This document shows, one piece after another, positions 8,228 through 19,352 of a stretch of DNA of 64,000 nucleotides (position 1 is its first letter; the number at the start of each line of letters is the position of its first letter). The notes below the pieces were generated by a model. That model made no database searches and had not been told where the DNA came from. It saw only the letters and a list, made by a program, of their open reading frames with translations. The position numbers were made by a program, and so were the translations under genes. Source of the stretch: Acidobacteriota bacterium (lineage in GTDB: Bacteria > Acidobacteriota > Vicinamibacteria > Vicinamibacterales > SCN-69-37); assembly GCA_016716905.1 (NCBI GenBank), contig JADJUS010000003.1:62001-126000 (forward strand). Direction: 5' to 3'.

Positions 8228-9841
8228 GTGTCGAGTTCTCCAAGTCCAACGGCGTTGTCCGGTGAGGAAATTCTCGCCCGCATCCATGGGCTGCGGCACG
8301 TCAGCAATTCCGACCCCGGCAGCGACGCCGAGACACGTCGCAAACTGAACGAACACGGCATCGACGACAACGAGATCGCCAGGCAGTTGGCCACTCTGCG
8401 GTCCAACACGGCCGGTGGCGCCGGAGTGTTGATCAATTATTCACTGCTGCACAGCCTGCAACATCTGGACGTCGTTCTGACGCGATCGCCCCGACTGCCA
8501 CATGCGGCCGAAGCCGCGGTGACGATCTTCCGATGCGCCGAAATCGTGCTCGGTTGCATGGCCGATCTCGCCGAGCGCATGGCCGCGAATCTTGAACGAG
8601 AGAATGTGGAGCGGTTCGTGGCCAATGCGCGCTGGCGCGCGGCGCTGCACGAGCTGCTGTACCGCCTGTCGGCGCTTGTCGTGGAGGTTGCTCCGGGCCC
8701 TGGCTCAGACAGCGACGGGTGGCTCGATATTCGTTTGTCTGGCACGTGGAAGCGGTATGAGGCGCAGACGGCCCGCCTGCAGCAGGGCCTGAAGACTCGA
8801 TGGCCCGAACCGGCATCCGACATCTTTGGTGCGGGCCTGGACCGGCCGAGCCGCTTCGTGTTCTTCAACGAATTCGTCAACACCTCCGACGAGCGCATCT
8901 GGTTGTCGCGCCTGAGCCGCGTACGCCTTGCCGGAGTGTCAGCGCACGAAGGAGAAGACGCCGCGGGTTTCTACGAACGCATTATTGGCGCCGAAGACAT
9001 TGCCGCCATGCTGGCCGCACTTGAGACCCACGAGGAAACCGACCTTCTGCCGTTCCGCGTGGTGCACCAGGTCTCGGAAGTCATCGCCAACACCGTGCAC
9101 CAGCATCTGAGCGACGTCGTCGAGTCGGTGCTCGATGCCGGCATACCGTTGGCGGATGCCGCACGCGTGTTTGAGGTCGCGAATCGGCTGCTGGCTGGTG
9201 TTGATGACAGCATCAAGATGATGTTGCGCGCGCTGACGCCGGCCGCGTACAGCGCTGTGCGCCCCAATCTCGGCATGGTCCAGGGCACGTCGTCGGTGGT
9301 GTTGCGCAAGGTCCTGTTCAACACCGTCTACCCGATGTTGGTGCGCGCGTACCGGCTGCGGCTTTGCGCCGGGGCAGCCGAATCGGCCGGCGATGATGCG
9401 GTGGTGGAGGCCGAGGCGCGCGAGCGACTACTTGGCAGCGGTGAGGTTCAACGGCAGGAAGCGGCCATCCTTCGCAGCCTGGTCGTGCTCTACCAGCATG
9501 TGCGGACGTGGCGCGACAACCACCTGCAACTGCCCAAGACCCATCTGGGTATCAGTCCGCCTCAGGCGCCGCCCACGGTGTCGTTGTCGGGATCGGATGG
9601 CGCGGTGGGCATCGCGCACCAGTTGCGACGGGTTCATGGTGCCGACCCGATTACGCCGCTGTACCGAGCCGCCCTGGGCACCGAGCCGCCGCCGGTTCAT
9701 CCGATGATGGCCGAAGGTGGTTTCGACCAGTACATGGCCACCCAGACGGCCACCGCGGTCTTCGACGTCTACGGCGTCGTGCAGAAGCGCTTCGACGAAC
9801 GCAAACGCCGGCTCGCCGGAAAACCCGCCGGCCGGGGCTAG
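8228..9841 (+). CDS. Tryptophan 2,3-dioxygenase-superfamily haem protein (putative)
   Basis: 537 residues from a GTG at 8228; the longer frame to 7943 overlaps the divergent VOC gene and is rejected. Landmarks match the tryptophan 2,3-dioxygenase/PrnB superfamily: FRVVHQVSE (His280, in the position of the TDO distal histidine), LRALTPAAYSAVRPNLGMVQ (TDO-like LTP...RP.LG..Q) and WRDNHLQLPKTHLG (His432, matching the TDO haem-ligand motif). The protein is much longer than TDO (about 280-400 residues), with a helical N-terminal region of about 250 residues. Likely chemistry is haem-dependent oxidation of an indole or related aromatic, which is inference. A ligase-type gene starts four bases downstream, so the two probably form one pathway. 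Confidence 0.72.
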   Translation: MSSSPSPTALSGEEILARIHGLRHVSNSDPGSDAETRRKLNEHGIDDNEIARQLATLRSNTAGGAGVLINYSLLHSLQHLDVVLTRSPRLPHAAEAAVTIFRCAEIVLGCMADLAERMAANLERENVERFVANARWRAALHELLYRLSALVVEVAPGPGSDSDGWLDIRLSGTWKRYEAQTARLQQGLKTRWPEPASDIFGAGLDRPSRFVFFNEFVNTSDERIWLSRLSRVRLAGVSAHEGEDAAGFYERIIGAEDIAAMLAALETHEETDLLPFRVVHQVSEVIANTVHQHLSDVVESVLDAGIPLADAARVFEVANRLLAGVDDSIKMMLRALTPAAYSAVRPNLGMVQGTSSVVLRKVLFNTVYPMLVRAYRLRLCAGAAESAGDDAVVEAEARERLLGSGEVQRQEAAILRSLVVLYQHVRTWRDNHLQLPKTHLGISPPQAPPTVSLSGSDGAVGIAHQLRRVHGADPITPLYRAALGTEPPPVHPMMAEGGFDQYMATQTATAVFDVYGVVQKRFDERKRRLAGKPAGRG

Positions 9842-9845
9842 TCAG

Positions 9846-11456
9846 ATGGCAGCGCCGTCTCCCGCCAGGGACCTCCTGGGCTACGTCGGCATCTTCGCGC
9901 GCTTTCCGCGCGTCCTGCGCCGCTTCATCCGAAACCCGCTGACGCTCCCCGAGGCCCGCCGCCTGGTCCGTGAACAGCTGGCCCAACGCGACCAAAGTTT
10001 CCTCCGGCTCATGGAGACGTGTGTCTTCGGACATCCGCAGAGCCCGTATCGGCCGCTGCTGGAGATGGCCGGGTGCGAACTGGGAGACGTGCGGGCGATG
10101 GTGGCTGGCAAAGGCGTGGATGACACACTCCGCGCCTTGCGCGCCGCGGGCGTATACGTCACGTTCGAAGAGTTCAAGGGGCGTAAGCCCATCGAGCGCG
10201 GAGGCAGAAGCTACGTCGTCGCGGCGTCGGATTTTGACAATCCGAACGCCCGCCGCGATCTGACGCTCACCACCGGCGGCTCCACGGGCCAGGCGAATCT
10301 TGTGTATCAGGATCTGGATCACGTCGGCGAACTGGCGGTCAGCGAAATGGTGGGGTTGGCCGAACACGGTGCGCTCGACGCCCCGACCGTCCACTGGTCT
10401 CACATCCTGCCCGGCAGTGGCGTCAGGTACCTGCTGGAGCGAGTGCGGCACGGGCAGTTGGAACACCGCTGGTTCAGTCCCGGCGGCTGGCGCGATACGA
10501 AGGCCTGGCGGAAGTACGCTGCGGCCACGAAATACATGGTCTGGTGCCTGAGGCGCGCGGGCGTGCGTATTGACGGTCCGGTGATTGTCCGCCCCGACGA
10601 CGCCCTCGTGGTCGCTCAGGCCGTGCGGGATGCGATCGATCGTCACGGCCGCTGCCTGGTGCGCACTCCGGTCAGCCTGGCCGTCCGGATGTCGCTGGCG
10701 GCCCGCGCCGCCGGTTTCAGCCTCGAAGGTGCTGTGGTGCGAGTCATGTCGGAGCCGCTGACGCCTGCCAAGCGGCAGCGCATCGAAGAGTCGGGCGCGC
10801 GCGTGATGGCCGGCTACGGCAGCATCGAGACGGGCGTCATGGCGCACGGCTGCCTCAATCCCAAACATGCCGACGACGTCCATCTGCTGCAGGACGCGTT
10901 TGCCCTGATCGACCATCCGCATACGGTGCCGGGCACCGACACGGTCGTGCGTGCCTTCAACCTGACCGGACTCCGTGCGTCGGCGCCGAAGGTGATGCTC
11001 AACTACCAGATCGACGATCACGGCGTGGTGGAGCGCCGCCGTTGCGGCTGCGGCTTCGATGCACTCGGCTACGACGTGCATGTGCACTCGATCCGCAGCT
11101 ACACGAAGCTGGTGGGGGAGGGCGTGACCCTGGTCGGCAACGACCTCCTGCGCATTCTCGAAGAGGTTCTGCCTGAGCGGTTTGGGGGGACCACGCTCGA
11201 TTACCAGTTGCAGGAGCAAGAGGACGAGCACGGGCTCACGCGTCTTGTGCTGGCCATCAGTCCGCGCGTGCATTTGGCCGATGAGGCCGAGGTCGTGGAG
11301 TTTCTGCTCCAGCAACTCAGCGCGACGTCGCCCATGGCGGATGCGGCCGGCTCCGTGTGGCGGCGCGCCGGCACCCTGCGCGTCGTCCGGCGCGAGCCCG
11401 TCCTGACCGCGCGCACCAAGTTCCAGTCGTTTCACACGGTGCGCAAGCCGCAGTGA
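9846..11456 (+). CDS. Adenylate-forming enzyme, phenylacetate-CoA ligase-like
   Basis: 536 residues from the ATG at 9846, four bases after the dioxygenase-like gene. The ATP-binding P-loop motif TTGGSTG is at residues 142-148, and GYGSIETG near 323 matches the A5 motif (YG.TE) of the ANL superfamily. A zinc-like CGCGF segment follows a RRR stretch, and a small C-terminal domain (RVVRREPVLTARTKFQ) fits the PaaK type, where it closes over the site. The enzyme should activate a carboxylate as an acyl-AMP and pass it to CoA or another acceptor. Its substrate is unknown, but its partner suggests an oxidised aromatic acid. It converges on the esterase gene with only four bases between the stops. 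Confidence 0.85.
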   Translation: MAAPSPARDLLGYVGIFARFPRVLRRFIRNPLTLPEARRLVREQLAQRDQSFLRLMETCVFGHPQSPYRPLLEMAGCELGDVRAMVAGKGVDDTLRALRAAGVYVTFEEFKGRKPIERGGRSYVVAASDFDNPNARRDLTLTTGGSTGQANLVYQDLDHVGELAVSEMVGLAEHGALDAPTVHWSHILPGSGVRYLLERVRHGQLEHRWFSPGGWRDTKAWRKYAAATKYMVWCLRRAGVRIDGPVIVRPDDALVVAQAVRDAIDRHGRCLVRTPVSLAVRMSLAARAAGFSLEGAVVRVMSEPLTPAKRQRIEESGARVMAGYGSIETGVMAHGCLNPKHADDVHLLQDAFALIDHPHTVPGTDTVVRAFNLTGLRASAPKVMLNYQIDDHGVVERRRCGCGFDALGYDVHVHSIRSYTKLVGEGVTLVGNDLLRILEEVLPERFGGTTLDYQLQEQEDEHGLTRLVLAISPRVHLADEAEVVEFLLQQLSATSPMADAAGSVWRRAGTLRVVRREPVLTARTKFQSFHTVRKPQ

Positions 11457-11460
11457 CGCC

Positions 11461-13080
11461 TCAGTAGCGCCAGGCCGTGACATCGGCGCCCTTCGGCGCG
11501 TGTTTCACGATGTGATTCACCATACGTTGATGCAGGTCGGCTCCGCGCGGTCCCCAGCAGTGAGGCGCCATCGGCTGGAAGACCACCTCGCCGGTGAAGG
11601 GCGGGTCCTTGGCACGCTCGCGGAAGAAGTCATCGAGTTGCCGCACACCCATGTTCAGGTAGTACGAGTCCATGTCGCCGATGTAGACGTGTGTCTTGTG
11701 CGCCACCTTCGGCCCGAGCGTCGTCCAATTCGTCTCGAGAATGTGTCGCAGGTCGTACTTCTTCCACGACGCTGCCACGGTCTTGTTGATGACGCCGGTC
11801 TTTTTGTCCCACAGGCGTTGCGGGTAGCCGTCGGTGCCGACTGGCGAATATGTCGCTTCCCAGATATCCCACTGGCCTCCCGACCGCGATTTGTCGCCGA
11901 CGATGAGTTCGTACCAGTTCTCGTCTTTCATCATGGAGACGATGTTGCCGTCTGGGCGGCGCTGGTTGGGTCGCTCGATGCGGGTCCAGTCGCGATCGAG
12001 CCAGTAGGCGTTGGCGTCCTCGTAGATGTTGACGATCTGGTGATAGCGGAAGTCCACGCCATCCGGGCACAGCGAGAATGTGCCGCCGTAGAAATCGGGA
12101 TACAGCACCTGGAGGGCCAGGGCGATCCAGCCACCGGTGGAGCCGCCCGTGAGGACGCGGGCCCAGGGTTCGCGAATCACGCGAAAGCGGGTTTCGATGG
12201 CCGGCACCAGTTCGTTGAGAATCGCCGTGCCGAACGGGCCGTTGTTCTCAGAGTCAACGGCATACGAGTCGTCGTAGTACGGCGACGGGTGCTGCAGCGT
12301 GACGTAGATCACGCGCGGCGTGCCGTCGGCCAGCCAATACTTGCGGAAGGCCTCGTCGCGATCGAAACCCGCGGGCGCGGCCGTGGAAAAGTGCCCATGC
12401 TGAAAGACGATGGGGTACTTCACGTCGGGGTGCTTGTCGTAGTCGCGGGGCAGCAATACTGTGGCGCCCAGAAAAATCGGGTGCCCCCACCACTTGGTGA
12501 GGATGTCGCTCTGAATCTTGAAACGCTTGACGTATTCGGTGTCGGCCGGGGGCGTGATGGGCGGGATGACCTTGTCGGCCACGAGTCGAATCGGGCTGCC
12601 GGCGGCGGGATTGACGGTGACTTTGACCGGGTCGCCGAAGAGGTTGCCCGGCGAGGTCCGCCAGTCCTGGCCTTCCCACTGGTCCATGTGGAGCCAGACC
12701 GTGTGACCGTCGGCCCTCGGGAACCGCGTGTAGACGTTGACGAAGGGTTGGACCCAGTATTCGCCTGCGGGCAACTGCCCCAGGGTGGCGACCGGGTGGC
12801 CCTGGACGGCCGGATTGAACCGAACCTCGGAGCCCGGGGCAAGATCGGTCACGGCGACCGAGAAGAGAGGGGCCCCTACCGGACCCGCCTGCCGCACCGG
12901 GGTTTGCCGTTCATTGACCCGGCTGATGGCCACATAGACCATGCCGGTGACGGCCTCGGGCCTGGCGCCGGCGGCAAAAGACACCGTAAACATTGGCTGG
13001 ACCGCCTGGTCGGCGGCCAGGTTGAGGGCGGGGGCCAGGGTGAGGGCGAGCAGCGCCGCCAGGGCAAAACGTCTGAGCAT
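11461..13080 (-). CDS. Secreted alpha/beta-hydrolase, esterase-D-like
   Basis: 539 residues with a signal peptide (FALAALLALTLAPALNLA). A beta-rich N-terminal region (about 25-190) precedes an alpha/beta-hydrolase domain. The nucleophile elbow GGSTGG places the catalytic Ser at 314. Preceding strands include PIVFQHGHFS, and a late His appears in MAPHCWGP, a plausible triad member. Proteins of this type are annotated as putative esterases (enterochelin esterase/EstD family), acting on acyl or glycan esters outside the cytoplasm. The gene reads away from the ribosomal cluster. Its ATG lies 20 bases from a large palindromic element that occupies the usual promoter position. Confidence 0.85.
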   Translation of the reverse strand: MLRRFALAALLALTLAPALNLAADQAVQPMFTVSFAAGARPEAVTGMVYVAISRVNERQTPVRQAGPVGAPLFSVAVTDLAPGSEVRFNPAVQGHPVATLGQLPAGEYWVQPFVNVYTRFPRADGHTVWLHMDQWEGQDWRTSPGNLFGDPVKVTVNPAAGSPIRLVADKVIPPITPPADTEYVKRFKIQSDILTKWWGHPIFLGATVLLPRDYDKHPDVKYPIVFQHGHFSTAAPAGFDRDEAFRKYWLADGTPRVIYVTLQHPSPYYDDSYAVDSENNGPFGTAILNELVPAIETRFRVIREPWARVLTGGSTGGWIALALQVLYPDFYGGTFSLCPDGVDFRYHQIVNIYEDANAYWLDRDWTRIERPNQRRPDGNIVSMMKDENWYELIVGDKSRSGGQWDIWEATYSPVGTDGYPQRLWDKKTGVINKTVAASWKKYDLRHILETNWTTLGPKVAHKTHVYIGDMDSYYLNMGVRQLDDFFRERAKDPPFTGEVVFQPMAPHCWGPRGADLHQRMVNHIVKHAPKGADVTAWRY

Positions 13081-13100
13081 GGGCGGATCTTGGCAGGAAA

Positions 13101-13273
13101 GGGGACGGGTGTCGATCTGTGGAAACTCCCGAGCGAAAACGACCTCTGAGGAGAAAAACGACCTCTGAGGTAGTTTTTTTCAAAGTAAGCAACAAAAACT
13201 ACCTCAGAGGTCGTTTTTTTCCTCCAGAGGTCGTTTTCCTGGGGGAGTTTTCCACAGACCGACACCCGTCCCC
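13101..13273. repeat. Nested palindromic element (element A), sharing modules with 60987-61186
   Basis: The outer arms begin GGGGACGGGTGTCG at 13101 and end with its complement at 13273. Inside is a module reading CTGTGGAAA...CTCCC, then ACGACCTCTG, then a perfect 25-bp inner stem (13154-13178 against 13194-13218) built on ACGACCTCTGAGGTAG around a 15-base AT-rich loop. The whole 173 bp folds on itself with few mismatches. The same outer motif and the same CGACCTCTGAGGTA core occur at 60987-61186. It lies between the esterase and ribosomal genes, which diverge here. A non-autonomous mobile palindrome is the likeliest reading. Confidence 0.85.
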
Positions 13274-13291
13274 CTTTTTTTCGTAGGTACG

Positions 13292-13320
13292 TTGCTGTTG
13301 AAAGGTTGTTCTGCTAGACT
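13292..13320 (+). promoter_or_regulatory. Sigma-70-like promoter for the ribosomal supercluster
   Basis: A -35-like TTGCTG (13292-13297) and a -10-like TAGACT (13315-13320) are separated by exactly 17 bases. Transcription would begin near 13327 and run into rpsL. It is the best match in the gap between the palindromic element and rpsL. No experiment supports it. Confidence 0.55.
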
Positions 13321-13614
13321 CGACAGGTTCTTCGGGCTGTAGGACACCCTATCTATAGCCCGCATCAAGCCGAACGAACGAATCAGGCTTGGCTGTAACT
13401 GAGCGATTTGCCCGCCGCGTCATGCGCGGTCACTGCAATCGCCACGCTGACACCAGCAATAGGGGGAATGTCTCAAGTACCGAACCGCGAGGTGACTCGT
13501 CGTTCCCAGGCTTGAGGCGACATGCATCGCCGGATGCTGGCGACGCCATTGGCGTTGCCGTCTGGCGACTCGCGTGACCGACGTATTTGTGAGTGGGACG
13601 AGAAGGTTTCAGCT
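13321..13614 (+). promoter_or_regulatory. Long untranslated leader before rpsL
   Basis: About 290 bases separate the predicted promoter from the rpsL start. Near its 5' end a hairpin can form between GGGCTGTAG (13334-13342) and CTATAGCCC (13353-13361), with one mismatched position. GC-rich short inverted repeats recur near 13535-13575. No convincing ORF fills the stretch. Long leaders here often carry ribosomal-protein feedback sites, but I cannot match this one to a known motif. Confidence 0.4.
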
Positions 13615-13992
13615 ATGCCGACGATTAGCCAACTGGTTCGCAAGGGTCGAGACCGGGTGCTCTGGAAGACCAAGAGCCCCGCACTGCAGGGCAGCCCGCA
13701 AAAGCGCGGCGTGTGCGTGCGTGTGTTCACCCAGACTCCCAAGAAGCCGAATTCCGCGCTGCGCAAGGTCGCCCGCGTGCGCCTGACCAACGGCATTGAA
13801 GTGACCACCTACATCCCGGGCGTGGGCCACAACCTGCAGGAGCACTCGCTGGTGCTCATCCGTGGCGGCCGCGTCAAGGACCTGCCGGGTGTGCGGTATC
13901 ACGTCGTGCGCGGCACGCTCGACACGGTGGGTGTCGCGGGCCGTATGCAGGGGCGTTCGAAGTACGGGGCCAAGCGCCCCAAGAAGGCATAA
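13615..13992 (+). CDS. rpsL: 30S ribosomal protein S12
   Basis: 125 residues starting MPTISQLVRKGR, preceded by AGAAGG. An in-frame ATG at 13522 would add an Arg-rich, unconserved segment and is rejected. S12 sits at the decoding centre of the small subunit. The conserved loops TPKKPNSALRKVA and GGRVKDLPGVRYH are intact, with lysines at the two positions whose mutation gives streptomycin resistance, so the protein looks streptomycin-sensitive wild type. It is the first gene of the str-S10-spc-alpha supercluster, with rpsG nine bases downstream. Confidence 0.99.
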   Translation: MPTISQLVRKGRDRVLWKTKSPALQGSPQKRGVCVRVFTQTPKKPNSALRKVARVRLTNGIEVTTYIPGVGHNLQEHSLVLIRGGRVKDLPGVRYHVVRGTLDTVGVAGRMQGRSKYGAKRPKKA

Positions 13993-14001
13993 GGGGAAGC
14001 C

Positions 14002-14475
14002 ATGCCGCGTAGAAGAGAGATTGCCAAACGTGAAGTGCCCGCGGACCCGATTTACGCGAGCCCGCTGGTCACCAAGTTCATCCGCACCATCATGGAAGAT
14101 GGCAAGCGCAGCACGGCCGAACGCATCATGTATGGCGCGCTCGACATCGTGAAGGAAAAGACGGCCGACGATCCGCTCAAGGTCTTCAAGAAGGCCGTGG
14201 ACAACGTCAAGCCGGCGCTGGAAGTGAAGTCGCGCCGCGTGGGCGGCTCCAACTACCAGGTGCCGATCGAGGTCAACCCCACCCGTCGTTTGTCCCTGTC
14301 GCTCCGCTGGCTGTCGGGCTTTGCCGCCGACCGCGGCGACGGCAAGACGATGCAGGAAAAGCTGGCCAACGAATTCATGGATGCGGCGAACCTGCGCGGT
14401 GGCGCGGTGAAGAAGCGCGAAGACGTGCACCGCATGGCCGAAGCCAACAAAGCGTTCGCGCACTACCGGTTCTAA
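14002..14475 (+). CDS. rpsG: 30S ribosomal protein S7
   Basis: 157 residues, the normal size. S7 nucleates assembly of the 30S head and contacts E-site tRNA. The N-terminal PRRREIAKREVPADPIY, the internal RRVGGSNYQVPIEV and the C-terminal KREDVHRMAEANKAFAHYR are classic S7 signatures. It lies between rpsL and fusA with short gaps. In E. coli S7 is the repressor of the str operon; whether that control exists here cannot be seen. Confidence 0.99.
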   Translation: MPRRREIAKREVPADPIYASPLVTKFIRTIMEDGKRSTAERIMYGALDIVKEKTADDPLKVFKKAVDNVKPALEVKSRRVGGSNYQVPIEVNPTRRLSLSLRWLSGFAADRGDGKTMQEKLANEFMDAANLRGGAVKKREDVHRMAEANKAFAHYRF

Positions 14476-14480
14476 CGATC

Positions 14481-16589
<2,109 letters not shown>

Positions 16590-16592
16590 ACC

Positions 16593-16927
<335 letters not shown>

Positions 16928-16928
<1 letters not shown>

Positions 16929-17608
16929 TGGTCACCGGAATTCTCGGTCGCAAGCTGGGCATGACCCAGATCTTCCTGCCGGACGGCACGGCGGTGCCGG
17001 CGACGGTCATCAAGGCCGGACCGTGTGTGGTGGTGCAGGCCAAGACAGCCGGCAAGGACGGTTACGAAGCCGTGCAGCTCGGTCTGGTGGATGCCACCCC
17101 CGCGCCCGCCAACAAGGCCACCGCGGGCCACTTCAAGAAGGCCGGCGTCCCTGCCACGCGCATTCGTCGCGAGGTTGCGGTGGCCAAGGGCGCTGAAGCG
17201 CCGAAGCCCGGCGATCAGGTGCTCGTGGACATGTTCAAGGCCGGCGAGCGCGTGGACGTGGTCGCGAACGGCCGCGGCAAGGGGTTCCAGGGCGTCATGA
17301 AACGGCACGGGTTTTCCGGCGGCGCCGCGACCCACGGTTCGATGTTCCACCGCGCCCCCGGCTCGATCGGCGCGTCCTCGTATCCGTCGAGGGTGGTCAA
17401 GGGCATGCGGATGGGTGGCCGCATGGGCGGCAAGCGCATCACGACGCTGAACCTCAAGGTGGTGAGCATTGACACCGAGCAGAACCTGCTGGTGTTGCGC
17501 GGCGCAGTGCCTGGCGCACCCGATGGCGTGGTGCTGGTGCGGCGCGCGGTCGCCAAGAAGAAGGATCCGCAGCCCCAGGTCGAGAAGGCCAAAAAGGGAA
17601 AGAAGTAG
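16928..17608 (+). CDS. rplC: 50S ribosomal protein L3
   Basis: 226 residues. It starts MVTGILGRKLGMTQIF and contains the RGKGFQGVMKRHGFSGG loop that reaches toward the peptidyl transferase centre. L3 is an early assembly protein of the large subunit. The ATG overlaps the rpsJ stop codon by one base, suggesting coupled translation. A short Lys-rich C-terminal tail extends the family core. Confidence 0.99.
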
Positions 17609-17611
17609 GCC

Positions 17612-18232
17612 ATGACTCTAGATGTAGTCAATTCGCAGAATCAGAAGGTCGGCGCCGTCGACCTGAGCGATGCGGTATTCGGCGGCACCATCAAGAAGGA
17701 TCTCGTCTGGGAATCCGTGGTGCGCGAGAACGCGTCGGAACGTCGCGGCACGCATGCGACGAAGAACCGCGCACTGGTCAGTGGCGGCGGCAAGAAGCCC
17801 TACAAGCAGAAGGGCACAGGGCGCGCGCAGGCTGGGTCGTCGCGGTCGCCGCTGTGGCGCAAGGGCGGCACGGTGTTTGGCCCCCAGCCCCGCAGCTATG
17901 CCTACCAGTTGCCGAAGAAGGTGGAGAAGGGTGCGCTTCGCGCCGCTCTGCAGTCGCGGCTCAAGGACGGCGTGGTGACGATCGTCGACGAAATCTCGGT
18001 CGGCGAGGTCAAGACGAAGGGCGCCGTGGAATTCCTCAAGCGGCTCGGCGCGACCGGCAAGACGCTGGTGGTGGACGTGCAGCTCAATGAAAACTTCGTG
18101 CTGTCGGCGCGCAACATCGCCGGCGTCCGGATGGTGCGGAGCGGGCGGTTGACCGCGCGTGACGTGATGAATACCGGGCGGATCGTGGCCACGCGCGCCG
18201 CGGTGGAACGCCTGCAGGAGGTGTTGGGATGA
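17612..18232 (+). CDS. rplD: 50S ribosomal protein L4
   Basis: 206 residues, normal length. The conserved loop KKPYKQKGTGRAQAGSSRSP lines the exit tunnel, and GPQPRSYAYQLPKK follows. L4 is also the autogenous regulator of the S10 operon in gamma-proteobacteria, which is not demonstrable here. It overlaps rplW by four bases (ATGA). Confidence 0.99.
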   Translation: MTLDVVNSQNQKVGAVDLSDAVFGGTIKKDLVWESVVRENASERRGTHATKNRALVSGGGKKPYKQKGTGRAQAGSSRSPLWRKGGTVFGPQPRSYAYQLPKKVEKGALRAALQSRLKDGVVTIVDEISVGEVKTKGAVEFLKRLGATGKTLVVDVQLNENFVLSARNIAGVRMVRSGRLTARDVMNTGRIVATRAAVERLQEVLG

Positions 18233-18519
18233 AAACGACACGCGTCATTCGTCGTCCGTTGATCACCGAGAAGACCACGGTTGCCAGGGAAACCGGCAAC
18301 GTGATGGTGTTCGAAGTGGCCCGCGAGGCGACCAAGATTGATATTCGTAGGGCCGTCGAGACCCTGTTTGGCTCGAAGGTCGCCGCAGTGCGCACGCAGT
18401 TGCAGCACGGCAAGATCAAGCGCCAGGGACGTTTCTCGGGACAGCGACCGGACTGGAAGAAGGCATGGGTCCGGTTGAAGGCTGGCGAGAAAGTGCCTGA
18501 GTTCCTGGAAGGGGCCTAA
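18229..18519 (+). CDS. rplW: 50S ribosomal protein L23
   Basis: 96 residues. It contains RRPLITEKTTVARE and VMVFEVAREATKIDIRRAVE, the usual L23 fold, and the tail KKAWVRLKAGEKVPEF. L23 sits at the tunnel exit and docks trigger factor and SRP. The start overlaps the rplD stop (ATGA) and rplB follows after six bases. Confidence 0.99.
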   Translation: MKTTRVIRRPLITEKTTVARETGNVMVFEVAREATKIDIRRAVETLFGSKVAAVRTQLQHGKIKRQGRFSGQRPDWKKAWVRLKAGEKVPEFLEGA

Positions 18520-18525
18520 AGGATC

Positions 18526-19350
18526 ATGGGGATTCGTAACTACAAGCCCACCTCACCGGCGCGCCGGTTCTACAGCGTGCAGACGTTCGACGAGATCACC
18601 TCGACGACGCCGCACAAGCCGCTGCTCGAACCGCTGCACCGCTCAGGGGGCCGCAACAACAAGGGCGAGATCACGTCGTGGTGGCGCGGTGGCGGCCACA
18701 AGCGCAACTATCGCGTCATCGACTTCAAGCGCGACAAGTTCAATATCCCCGGCAAGATCACGACGGTCGAGTACGACCCGAACCGCAGCGCGCGTATTGC
18801 GCTCGTGACCTACGCCGATGGCGAAAAGCGCTACATCCTGCATCCGCTCGGGATGAAGGTGGGCGACCCGGTGATGTCGGGCGACGGCGTGGACATCCTG
18901 CCGGGCAACTGCCTCAAGCTGAAGCTGATTCCCCTGGGCACCATGGTGCACAACGTGGAACTCAAGCCCGGCAAGGGCGGCCAGATCGCGCGGTCGGCCG
19001 GCTCGGCCGTGCAGCTGGTGGCGAAGGACGGCGAGTACGCATCGGTGAAGATGCCCTCGAGCGAAATCCGTCACATCAACAGCGAGTGCCTGGCCACCAT
19101 CGGGCAGGTGGGCAATCTCGACCACGAGAACATCTCGATCGGCAAGGCCGGTCGCAGCCGGTGGCTGGGCAAGCGGCCGCACGTGCGCGGCGTCGCCATG
19201 AACCCGGTGGACCACCCGCTCGGCGGCGGCGAAGGCAAGACCTCGGGTGGACGTCACCCGGTCACGCCGTGGGGTATTCCGACCAAGGGCTACAAGACGC
19301 GCCGTAACAAGCGCACGGATTCGTTCATCGTCGAACGGCGGAAGAAGTAG
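18526..19350 (+). CDS. rplB: 50S ribosomal protein L2
   Basis: 274 residues, full length. It begins MGIRNYKPTSPARRFYS and carries GGRNNKGEITSWWRGGGHKR, AMNPVDHPLGGGEGKTSGGR (the conserved loop at the subunit interface) and KGYKTRRNKRT. L2 is needed for subunit association and peptidyl transfer. Neighbours and order are those of a standard S10 operon. Confidence 0.99.
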   Translation: MGIRNYKPTSPARRFYSVQTFDEITSTTPHKPLLEPLHRSGGRNNKGEITSWWRGGGHKRNYRVIDFKRDKFNIPGKITTVEYDPNRSARIALVTYADGEKRYILHPLGMKVGDPVMSGDGVDILPGNCLKLKLIPLGTMVHNVELKPGKGGQIARSAGSAVQLVAKDGEYASVKMPSSEIRHINSECLATIGQVGNLDHENISIGKAGRSRWLGKRPHVRGVAMNPVDHPLGGGEGKTSGGRHPVTPWGIPTKGYKTRRNKRTDSFIVERRKK

Positions 19351-19352
19351 TT

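Noticed and set aside
9651..11483. A 610-codon minus-strand frame opposite the adenylate-forming gene
   Set aside because: The plus strand has the ANL motifs and a coupled start; the minus product has no recognisable family and biased composition.
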